Assembly: GCA_031289285.1 (NCBI GenBank)
Contig: JAITPT010000324.1
Coordinates: 1-19,701, forward strand
From: Puniceicoccales bacterium
Lineage (GTDB): Bacteria > Verrucomicrobiota > Verrucomicrobiia > Opitutales > UBA953
Reading direction: 5' to 3'
Length of the DNA stretch: 19,701 nucleotides
In this document: positions 8,030 to 14,904 of the stretch, in pieces
How positions within the stretch are numbered: position 1 is the first letter of the stretch
Layout: every line of letters starts with the position of its first letter
Program-made: the position numbers and the translations under genes
The notes under the pieces: generated by a model
The model's input: the letters and a program-made list of their open reading frames with translations, nothing else
What the model was told of the DNA's origin: nothing
Databases searched by the model: none

Positions 8030-10177
8030 ATGAACCACGGAAAATTTTTTGCCCTCGACACGGAAGCACTTTCCGATGGTCGCCTCGTTTTTAATTACCG
8101 TGGCCTGCGCGAGCACAAACAACACGAAGAAACTCGAAAGTATCCTTTTTATTTAATCATCTCCGAAAACAGTTTCGATTTCTACGTTCATTATTGCTTT
8201 GAGAAAACGAAAGCCTCGAATGAAACAGATGAAAATTTTCAGAGAGGATATTATCATTGGCATTCTTTGATTTTGACTCTCCCCATTTCCGCAAACCTCG
8301 AAGCAAAAGACGGCTTAAGCGCAATTCTGGCAGAAGCCTTTAGCACGAGCTTCCCGCATACAGACAATGAGGGCAACAACCACCTCTACAAAATGGTATT
8401 TCATGGAAGCACATCCGACCCCGTTTCAGGGATTGTGTCCAGCGTCAAAAGCGGCGACGGCATAACTTATTCCTCTCTGCCGTGTTTTGATATTTTTTAT
8501 AACAAAGCAGAACGCAAAAGGAGAAAGGAACTTTTGAATGACTCAGCGGATGTCTTGCCCAATAATCCCGACGAGGGAGATTTCCTATTTATCAGACAAA
8601 GAACTGATTCGCAAAGGAGCAATTCTCGGAACACTCTGATAAACCGCTTTATCCGCAAATTATTTCTCGATTTCCTCTTTGATTTGGAGCACACGGACAT
8701 CTTTCAAAACTCCCCCTATTACGCCTGTCACTCCGTGCGGCTCCGCGAAAACTTCTTCTTCAACGCCCTCGTCAACAAAGCCAATTACTACTATTACAGA
8801 GAAAATCTCGCCGCCGCCATAAGCCGCCCATCCCCAAAGCAGAAGATTATAACCAATCCGCTGATCCGGTCTTTTATTAGAAAAATAAAAAATCGGATTC
8901 ATTCCATAAAGTCTTTTTTCTCCGACCCATTGAAGGGGAATGCAATAGCCAAAGACCATTTCTTGAACATCTGCCAACACGTAAAAAGGATATGCCTCTT
9001 ACGGAAAACACTCTGCGAAATTCTCAAACAATTTATCTCTGCATTGCCACCATATTTTTTAGACTACCGAAAAGGTGACGGCTTTTTGCTCAATTTATGG
9101 CGCGAACGCAGACGAAAACGAAAAGAATTTCTTGAGCAAAACAAAATCAATCTCCAATTTTATGGAATAAAACTATTTCAATCTGAACTGGACTGGACGA
9201 AATCCATCCGAGATTCGCGTTCCGACGATGTTTTCCACGACTCTCAAGGATGGTTTTATTCTCCCGAAGAGGAGATGCGAAAAATCTATGAGCAGGATGA
9301 CGCAAAAGATGTTGCTTTCGCCGAACTTTACAATCGCGAGAACGAAAAGAAAACAAAGGATCCGGTAAATTATCCCTTTCAAAACTTTTACGAAAAAATC
9401 AAAAATAACGCCAGCTTATCCTCGCAGTGGTATGTCAAGAAGTATCAATTTGACAAACTCAACCCGCGCAAGAAGTTGACTCGTTCCATTATGCCATGCA
9501 TGTTTCTATTTTTCGGCTTGAGTCTATTACCTTTCCTCATTGAACTGCCGCGAGGGTATTTCGTTGTTCCACTGCTGCCACCTATTTTCGCAGCACTGAA
9601 ATTATGGTTTATTTCAATAAGAGGTTTTCGAGGATTGCACATTTTTGTTCCGCGCTTATTTGTCGCGGTGACGGCGGGCTGGATGACTCTTGTTTTGGGA
9701 GGCAGTCTTCTTAGCGCGACTACGAAAGGTGCTCCTCTGACAGAGAACGCAACGAACTTATATGCGATAATCCACGGGAAGGGATATTCTGTTCTTCTGG
9801 TAATAATTCCTATGGTTTTGGGAATGCTTTCCTTTGGCTATAATGTTATTGCAAAGGGGAACCGCTATTTATCTTGGTGGAAAAAATTCTTCCTCTCCTT
9901 TTCTTTGATACTATTAGGTTATCTTTATTCTTACATCATCGGCTTTGTCATTTTTCTCTTTCGTTCCGACTTGTTCGCGAATTGCAATTGGGAGCGCATA
10001 AGAAATCTAAATCTTCAGAAGACATGGGGAGTTTTTCAAAAGATTGGCGCACATCTACAGCAGCCATTTCCGGCGGCGGATTATATGACCTTATTATTTT
10101 TTATAGTTGTAGCCATGTTTGCGGGTGTCTTTTTGCAACTATTAGTCCAAGAGAAATCTGCCACTGAGCCATTATAG
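8030..10177 (+). CDS. Polytopic membrane protein, fourth gene of the cluster, possible effector
   Basis: This 715-residue protein belongs to no family I recognise. The N-terminal two thirds (1 to about 485) is soluble and rich in aromatic and basic residues, with Arg/Lys clusters around 160-165, 280-300 and 365-370. The C-terminal part carries about six hydrophobic segments, at roughly 488-508, 512-532, 543-565, 585-608, 620-646 and 686-707. The tail after the last helix is short. There is no N-terminal signal peptide, so the large domain is probably cytoplasmic. The gene starts 35 bases after the receiver gene, same strand and composition, and is the last of the four. In phosphorelay-type or abortive-infection cassettes a terminal membrane protein is often the output, for example a channel or membrane disruptor. 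That role is inferred here from position and topology only; a sensor role at the envelope is the main alternative. Confidence 0.85.
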   Translation: MNHGKFFALDTEALSDGRLVFNYRGLREHKQHEETRKYPFYLIISENSFDFYVHYCFEKTKASNETDENFQRGYYHWHSLILTLPISANLEAKDGLSAILAEAFSTSFPHTDNEGNNHLYKMVFHGSTSDPVSGIVSSVKSGDGITYSSLPCFDIFYNKAERKRRKELLNDSADVLPNNPDEGDFLFIRQRTDSQRSNSRNTLINRFIRKLFLDFLFDLEHTDIFQNSPYYACHSVRLRENFFFNALVNKANYYYYRENLAAAISRPSPKQKIITNPLIRSFIRKIKNRIHSIKSFFSDPLKGNAIAKDHFLNICQHVKRICLLRKTLCEILKQFISALPPYFLDYRKGDGFLLNLWRERRRKRKEFLEQNKINLQFYGIKLFQSELDWTKSIRDSRSDDVFHDSQGWFYSPEEEMRKIYEQDDAKDVAFAELYNRENEKKTKDPVNYPFQNFYEKIKNNASLSSQWYVKKYQFDKLNPRKKLTRSIMPCMFLFFGLSLLPFLIELPRGYFVVPLLPPIFAALKLWFISIRGFRGLHIFVPRLFVAVTAGWMTLVLGGSLLSATTKGAPLTENATNLYAIIHGKGYSVLLVIIPMVLGMLSFGYNVIAKGNRYLSWWKKFFLSFSLILLGYLYSYIIGFVIFLFRSDLFANCNWERIRNLNLQKTWGVFQKIGAHLQQPFPAADYMTLLFFIVVAMFAGVFLQLLVQEKSATEPL

Positions 10178-10215
10178 CCCGCCGCCTTTCATTGTCATGG
10201 CATTTTGTTCTGACG

Positions 10216-10304
10216 TGTTCTTTTGTGGCTAAAAAATCGTTCCCACTCGCTCTTCCAATCCTCTGTGTCCTCTGTGGTCTTTTCTTCGCGCCTTCGCATG
10301 AGAC
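10216..10304 (+). repeat. Three juxtaposed degenerate intergenic motifs in the spacer before the AAA-nuclease gene
   Basis: The 233-base spacer between the four-gene cluster and the AAA-nuclease gene holds three motifs in the same orientation: TGTTCTTTTGTGGCTAAA (10216-10233), CTCTGTGTCCTCTGTGGTC (10261-10279) and TTCGCGCCTTCGCATGAGAC (10285-10304). From memory, closely similar phrases recur in non-coding DNA of many unrelated bacteria; I cannot verify this here. CTCTGTG occurs twice within the second motif. I see no hairpin with a T-tract, so it is not an obvious terminator. The rest of the spacer is pyrimidine-rich and featureless. Confidence 0.4.
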
Positions 10305-10410
10305 AGGTTGTCCCAATTTTTTCCCGCCAGAAAACGCTTGCGCTCGTCTCTTCCTCGGTCAGTCTTGCCTCAAAACTTTTTTCATCTTCCCCTCTTTCCT
10401 TTTTCACATC

Positions 10411-12057
10411 ATGCCCAAACGTGCCGTCCGCTTTTTTAATACCACGGGGCCTTGCAATCCCGACGACCACTACATGCTCCCACCCGCCGACCGGCTCATT
10501 GGAGCGCAGCTTGACCGCTACGTCGGCGACCAACTCTACTGGGTGCTCCACGCTCCGCGCCAGACTGGCAAGACAACCTTCATCCAGAGTTGGGCGCGGG
10601 AGCTCAACGCCACGGGCAAGGTTGCCGCCTGCTACGTGACGGTGGAGTATGCGCAAGGGTTACGCGAGGTCGAGCGGGCGATGCCGACGATTTGCGAGGC
10701 CATCCGCGATGGTGCCGCCGTTGGCGGACTTCCCGTGCCGGACGTGACTACCCATGCACTCGGAAGTCTACTGAGAGACATTCTTGGCAACTGGTTCAAG
10801 GTTTTTAAGACCGACCGTGAACCGACGTCCCCTGCCAGCATGTTGAGCAAAATCCTCGGCAACTGGGCTGCGCTTGTCGCGCCCAAGCCGCTTGTCATTT
10901 TTTTTGACGAGGTGGACGTGCTCGAAGGCGAAACGATGATAAGTTTTCTGCGCCAACTTCGCGGCGGTTTTGCCACCCGTGCCCCGAGCGTTTTTCCGAT
11001 TTCCATCGCGCTTGTCGGGATGCGCGATTTGCGTGATTACCTTGTCGCCGCCAAAGATGGCGTCGCGCCCAACCCCGGCTCGCCATTCAACATCAAGACC
11101 GATTCTGTCGTCATCGGCAACTTTCAGCGAGAAGACATTGCGCGTCTTTTTGCGCAACGCACCGAAGAAATTAAACAGCAAATTACGCAAGAAGCCCTCG
11201 ACTATGTTTGGAAACAATCACGCGGCCAGCCGTGGATAGTGAACTCGCTTCTTATGCGCGCTACCATGCGCGTTTTGACTCGCGACAGCGCGGAGACGGT
11301 CACACTTGAGCATGTCGAGGAAGCCCGCAAACAAATGATTACCGCCCGCGAAACGCATTTAGAAGCACTTGGCGAACGTTTGCGCGACCCGCGTATAAAA
11401 CGTGTCATCCAGGCGATACTGAGTGGCGACTCCGATGCTCCGCTTGGACGTTCCGAGCGCGATGTAGAGTTCGCGATTGATTTGGGTTTGATTACGTGGA
11501 CGAGCGAGGAAGGTTTTCGGATAGCCAATCCTGTTTATGAAGAAATTTTAATGCGCTATCTAAACTCTCCCTATCACGACAGCGTTCCGCCGCCCTCGCA
11601 ATTCCGTTGGCAGCATCCTGACGGCTCGTTAGATATGGATAGTTTGCTAAAAGAGTTTCAAAAGTTTTGGCGACGCTATGCCGACACGTGGGAGAAACAA
11701 GCGGATTACATGGAGGTTTTCCCGCACTTGCTTTTGATGGGTTTTCTACAACGTCTCACCAACGGCGGTGGCCACATCGAGCGCGAATCCTCAGCGGGTA
11801 GCGAGCGCATGGATATTTTTGTAGAATACGGCGCAAAGAAGTTCATTCTTGAAATAAAGTTGCTTCGCGACCGCAACACAGTCGGCGGAATAGAGGCAAC
11901 GGGTCTTAAACAAATTTTTTCCTATCGTGACAAGTTTGATAAAACAATTCCCTGTTACCTTATTATTTTCGACCGCCGCAGCGAAGGCAAAAAACTTCCT
12001 TGGGAAGAGCGTATTTCATGGCGCACCGAAGGCGAAGTTACCATTCTCGGCTGCTGA
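10411..12057 (+). CDS. AAA ATPase fused to PD-(D/E)XK-type nuclease domain
   Basis: This 548-residue protein begins with an AAA-like (AAA_35-type) ATPase domain. The start FFNTTGPCNPDDHYMLPPAD is typical of that family. Walker A is APRQTGKTT (K54) and Walker B is VIFFDEVD (D166, E167). A winged-helix-like linker (about 310-400) follows. The C-terminal domain has the PD-(D/E)XK signature RMDIFVEYGAKKFILEIKLL (D468, E481, K483) and a following GLKQIFSYRDKF helix. The open frame extends upstream, but the ATG at 10411 matches the usual family start and the upstream part is non-coding spacer. Such proteins are common, often multicopy, in Bacteroidota and Verrucomicrobiota. Their function is unknown, with mobile-element or defence links suspected. 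Its composition is intermediate between the A+T-rich cluster and the GC-rich core. It could be cargo of the same island or independent. Domain calls are strong; function is open. Confidence 0.9.
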   Translation: MPKRAVRFFNTTGPCNPDDHYMLPPADRLIGAQLDRYVGDQLYWVLHAPRQTGKTTFIQSWARELNATGKVAACYVTVEYAQGLREVERAMPTICEAIRDGAAVGGLPVPDVTTHALGSLLRDILGNWFKVFKTDREPTSPASMLSKILGNWAALVAPKPLVIFFDEVDVLEGETMISFLRQLRGGFATRAPSVFPISIALVGMRDLRDYLVAAKDGVAPNPGSPFNIKTDSVVIGNFQREDIARLFAQRTEEIKQQITQEALDYVWKQSRGQPWIVNSLLMRATMRVLTRDSAETVTLEHVEEARKQMITARETHLEALGERLRDPRIKRVIQAILSGDSDAPLGRSERDVEFAIDLGLITWTSEEGFRIANPVYEEILMRYLNSPYHDSVPPPSQFRWQHPDGSLDMDSLLKEFQKFWRRYADTWEKQADYMEVFPHLLLMGFLQRLTNGGGHIERESSAGSERMDIFVEYGAKKFILEIKLLRDRNTVGGIEATGLKQIFSYRDKFDKTIPCYLIIFDRRSEGKKLPWEERISWRTEGEVTILGC

Positions 12058-12094
12058 AAAACTTACACTTTTGTTTTTCCATTTTTCACTTTAC

Positions 12095-12256
12095 CCTAAG
12101 AACGGCAGTTCAGCGGGATGGGTTTGCGCAAGATTTTGAGGCGGATGCGGTTTGCGCTTTCCCAACGCGCACCTTGCGGTGCGTGGAGCGGAAAGCGCAA
12201 GCCGCAGACGGCCAAAAGATTGTGCAAAACCGCCCGCATTAACTGCCGTTCTTAGG
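12095..12256. repeat. Full-length 162-base palindromic MITE-like element (copy 1)
   Basis: The element starts CCTAAGAACGGCAGTT (12095-12110) and ends with the exact reverse complement (12241-12256). The arms remain imperfectly complementary all the way in. They meet at an apex hairpin CGCACC-TTGC-GGTGCG (12168-12183) centred exactly on the element midpoint, so the whole unit can fold as one long hairpin. It lies between the stop of the AAA-nuclease gene (12057) and the stop of the minus-strand NusG-like gene, whose TAA (12259-12257) directly abuts the right terminus. No matching target-site duplication is evident (TTTAC left, TTAAT right). It could be a non-autonomous mobile element or a large REP-type sequence. 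In this convergent spacer it may also act as a bidirectional transcription stop. Confidence 0.75.
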
Positions 12257-12874
12257 TTAATCTGTCTTTTTGCTGGCGCGGCGGACACCGGCGATTTGCG
12301 GGATGCGGCGGCGTGGGTCGGGGTCAAGCTCGTCTATTTGCGTGAGCGGGAGGAGAACCTCGTTGTCCTCTTTGCCAAGCAAATTGATGAGCACGGCGAC
12401 ACGTTGTTTGGCAGGGAGCAAACGGGCGATTTTTGCCTCCGTGCGTTTGAATACGCCGCCGATGATGCGGACAGTTTGCCCGGGAAAAAACACGGGGTCG
12501 GCAAGCCGCAGGAGACATTCAGGGTAGGGGGCAAGCGCAAGCAACTCGCGGATTACGACAGAGGGGACTTCCACAAAATCGGTGCCGCGACGGACAATCC
12601 GCGCCACACCGTTGGAGTAGGTAATTTGCTTGGAGAGGTCGGGCGCAAAACGCGCAAAAAGGTAGCCGGGGAAAAGCGACACCTCACTCTGCCTCATGCC
12701 ACGTGTGCGCAGCGTGTAGCGCACACGCGGGCAAAACGCCTCGACGCCATCAAGCGTGCGGAGCGTCTGCACAGCGATTATCTCGCGGCGGGGTTGCGCA
12801 CGTAGGCAATACCAAGGCGCGGCGTAGAACGCGGGCGGTGCGTAGTGGTTGGTGCGGGCGTCGGAGGTGTGCAT
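12257..12874 (-). CDS. NusG/RfaH-family transcription antitermination protein (specialised paralogue)
   Basis: This 205-residue protein begins after a short disordered tail with an NGN domain. It has WYCLRAQPRREIIAVQTL (from W21), the RNA-polymerase-binding type segment VEAFCPRVRY, and the family hallmark LFPGYLFARF (67-76). A KOW-type C-terminal domain runs from about 126 to 182 (PGQTVRIIGGVFKRTEAKIA). The family binds the RNA polymerase clamp and suppresses pausing or termination. Genes outside the secE-nusG context, like this one, are usually operon-specific regulators (RfaH, UpxY, LoaP) of polysaccharide or secondary-metabolite clusters. The start at 12874 gives a normal length and sits 16 bases after the nuoG stop, implying co-transcription. 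An upstream in-frame extension overlaps nuoG and is unlikely. No polysaccharide cluster is visible in the window. The stop codon abuts the palindromic element. Confidence 0.85.
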   Translation of the reverse strand: MHTSDARTNHYAPPAFYAAPWYCLRAQPRREIIAVQTLRTLDGVEAFCPRVRYTLRTRGMRQSEVSLFPGYLFARFAPDLSKQITYSNGVARIVRRGTDFVEVPSVVIRELLALAPYPECLLRLADPVFFPGQTVRIIGGVFKRTEAKIARLLPAKQRVAVLINLLGKEDNEVLLPLTQIDELDPDPRRRIPQIAGVRRASKKTD

Positions 12875-12890
12875 GGCGGAGGCGGCGGTT

Positions 12891-14705
12891 TTACGGAGCG
12901 GGCGGCGTGTGGTGGAGCGAGCGCGTCCCGGGGAAACGCAGGTGCGCCCACGCGGTGGCGTCGAGCAACACGCCCGTCGGCGGGATGCCCGCAAAGGTGA
13001 GACCCGCGAACACGCCCGCCCGCGCACCGAGCCGCCGCCAGACACTTTCCGGCGTCTCGGCAGCAGCACCGTCGCTGGCGTCCGGCGGTTTTCCGGTGGC
13101 GTCGTTGGTGGCATTGGTGGCGTCGGCGAGGCGGCGGAGCAGGGCGGTCTCGGGCACGATGCCGTGCGGGCCGGGCACGGCTTTGAGAAATTTTTGGAGG
13201 CGAAACTGCTCGTTCACGAAGGAGCCGTCTTTCTCAAAAACCGACAGTGCGGGGAAAACGGCGTCGGCATAGACGGTGAGCGCGTCGGCGTGGGTGGTGA
13301 GATAGACGACCTTGACGGCGTGTTTTTTGAGAAGTTCGCCGGTGACGCCCAGCGCGGTGATGTCTTCGCGAAAGACGGCGAGCGCGGCGATTTCTCCACG
13401 CCCGAGGGCGTCGGCGAGGCTGGCGAGGGAGTCGTCGCCGGCGTGGTCGCAGAGGCCGGTGAGCAGTGCGCCGCGCAGGTTTGGGGTGCGGTCTTCGCCG
13501 AGGAGCAGGCCGTCGCCAGTGCCAGCGCGGCGCGGTAGCCAGACGGGGCCGGGGGCGGCGTCGCGCAGCTCGCGCAGCAGGGCTTGCTCTTCGACGGCGA
13601 GCCGCCCCGAGACGACGTAGGCGAGTTTCCCCGCGCTCGCCGCCGTGCGCAAGATTTGCGCTGCTGCGCTCACCGCCGTCGTCGTGTCTGCCGTCACGCC
13701 GTCGCAGAGGTATTCTGCCATGCGGTCGGGCGTGTTGAGGCGTGTGTGCAAGTAGCGGGCGGAGTCGGGCATCCAGCAGTCGTTCACGGCGTCGTTGCGG
13801 CGCGGGGTGATGCGGTAGATTTTACCACTGCGGCTCCAGATGTGGGTGTTCACGCCGACGCTCGAATCGGGCGAAATGCTCGGTGTGCGTTTGAGAAACC
13901 AGACGCGCATTTTGAAGCGAAACGCCGCCTCGGTGAGTGCGCCCGTGGGGCAGAGGTCAACGGTGTTGAGCGAGTAGTTGTTGTCCAGCGCACGCCCGTG
14001 TGTGGCGGCGACGTAGCACTCCGTCTCGTCGCGGACGCCGCCGTGGACGCCGCCGGTGTCGTCGTTGGCGGCCTCTGGCGCGAGGTCTTTCAGCACCTCG
14101 CGGCAAAACCGTTCGCAGCGCGAGCACAGGATGCACCGTTCGGCGTCATAGACGATGCGCGGGCTGAGGCGGACGTGCTTTGGCTTGCGGCTTTTTTCCC
14201 AGTCTCCGTTGTGGCGCGAGAAGCCGCGCCCGTGCGCGGCGGCGCATTCTTGCAGGAGGCATTCGCCCGCTTTGTCGCAGATGGAGCAATCGAGCGGGTG
14301 GTTCAAAAGCAAGGTTTCCACGGCGTCGGCGCGGGCGGTGCGGACGGCTGGCGAATTGAGCCGCAGGTGCATTCCGGCGGCGACGCGGCTGGCGCAGGCG
14401 GCGGCGAGCTGGGGCTGCCAGAGGATTTTTGGCGAAGCGTTTTCGGTGGCAGGGCGGCCAGTGGCGGCGGGCGCAGCTGTGCCGATTTCCACCACGCACA
14501 TCCCGCAATTGCCCGCTGTGGAGAGTTTTTCGTGATAGCAAAGATGCGGAAGTTTTTTGCCCGCGTTTCCGAGTGCTTCCAGCAAGTTTGCGCCTTCGGG
14601 AAGCTCCAAAGTCTCGCCGTCCACGCAAACGGGCACGAGCGTGGGCGCAGGCGCGGGCGAGGGCACAGCGGGCGCGGCGGTGTTTTTGGAAAAGCTCGGC
14701 GGCAT
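12891..14705 (-). CDS. nuoG: NADH-quinone oxidoreductase subunit G-type iron-sulfur protein
   Basis: This 604-residue complex I peripheral-arm subunit carries electrons from NADH toward quinone. It has the [2Fe-2S] ligands C56, C67, C70, C104 (cluster N1b). H136, C140, C143, C149 follow (the His-Cys3 cluster N5). C191, C194, C197 come with C252 in LCPTGAL (N4). A molybdopterin-oxidoreductase-like domain without cofactor ligands follows (about 270-560). At its start the CxxCxxxC of cluster N7 is absent: the region reads TPSISPDSSVGVN. The protein is shorter than E. coli NuoG (about 900) or Thermus Nqo3 (about 780). I chose the ATG at 14705 (MPPSFSKNT) because it gives a short Ala/Pro leader before the ferredoxin domain; the upstream frame is low-complexity and overlaps the divergent gene. 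No other nuo gene is in the window. It is divergent from the MFS gene across 199 bases that must hold both promoters. Confidence 0.92.
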   Translation of the reverse strand: MPPSFSKNTAAPAVPSPAPAPTLVPVCVDGETLELPEGANLLEALGNAGKKLPHLCYHEKLSTAGNCGMCVVEIGTAAPAATGRPATENASPKILWQPQLAAACASRVAAGMHLRLNSPAVRTARADAVETLLLNHPLDCSICDKAGECLLQECAAAHGRGFSRHNGDWEKSRKPKHVRLSPRIVYDAERCILCSRCERFCREVLKDLAPEAANDDTGGVHGGVRDETECYVAATHGRALDNNYSLNTVDLCPTGALTEAAFRFKMRVWFLKRTPSISPDSSVGVNTHIWSRSGKIYRITPRRNDAVNDCWMPDSARYLHTRLNTPDRMAEYLCDGVTADTTTAVSAAAQILRTAASAGKLAYVVSGRLAVEEQALLRELRDAAPGPVWLPRRAGTGDGLLLGEDRTPNLRGALLTGLCDHAGDDSLASLADALGRGEIAALAVFREDITALGVTGELLKKHAVKVVYLTTHADALTVYADAVFPALSVFEKDGSFVNEQFRLQKFLKAVPGPHGIVPETALLRRLADATNATNDATGKPPDASDGAAAETPESVWRRLGARAGVFAGLTFAGIPPTGVLLDATAWAHLRFPGTRSLHHTPPAP

Positions 14706-14904
14706 AGAGAGAGCGGCGCAAGTTAGGCGCGAGCACCCGAAAAACGAGAAAAAAAGGCGGCGGGAAAAGTCGCGCATCTGCCGCGCAATCGGTGCGCTCC
14801 TGCCGTGCGGTAGCCGCGCTGCCAGTGCGCCCTTGCGCCGAAAACTTTGCTTGCGCGGCGCGGGTGCTTCGGCACGTTGCCGCTGTCCGATAATTTCCGC
14901 AAAA

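Noticed and set aside
12152..12805. A 217-codon plus-strand frame opposite the NusG-like gene
   Set aside because: NGN and KOW motifs on the minus strand are clear, and this frame runs through the palindromic element.
13584..14726. A 380-codon plus-strand frame antisense to nuoG
   Set aside because: nuoG has full iron-sulfur ligand sets on the other strand; this frame has no recognisable domain.
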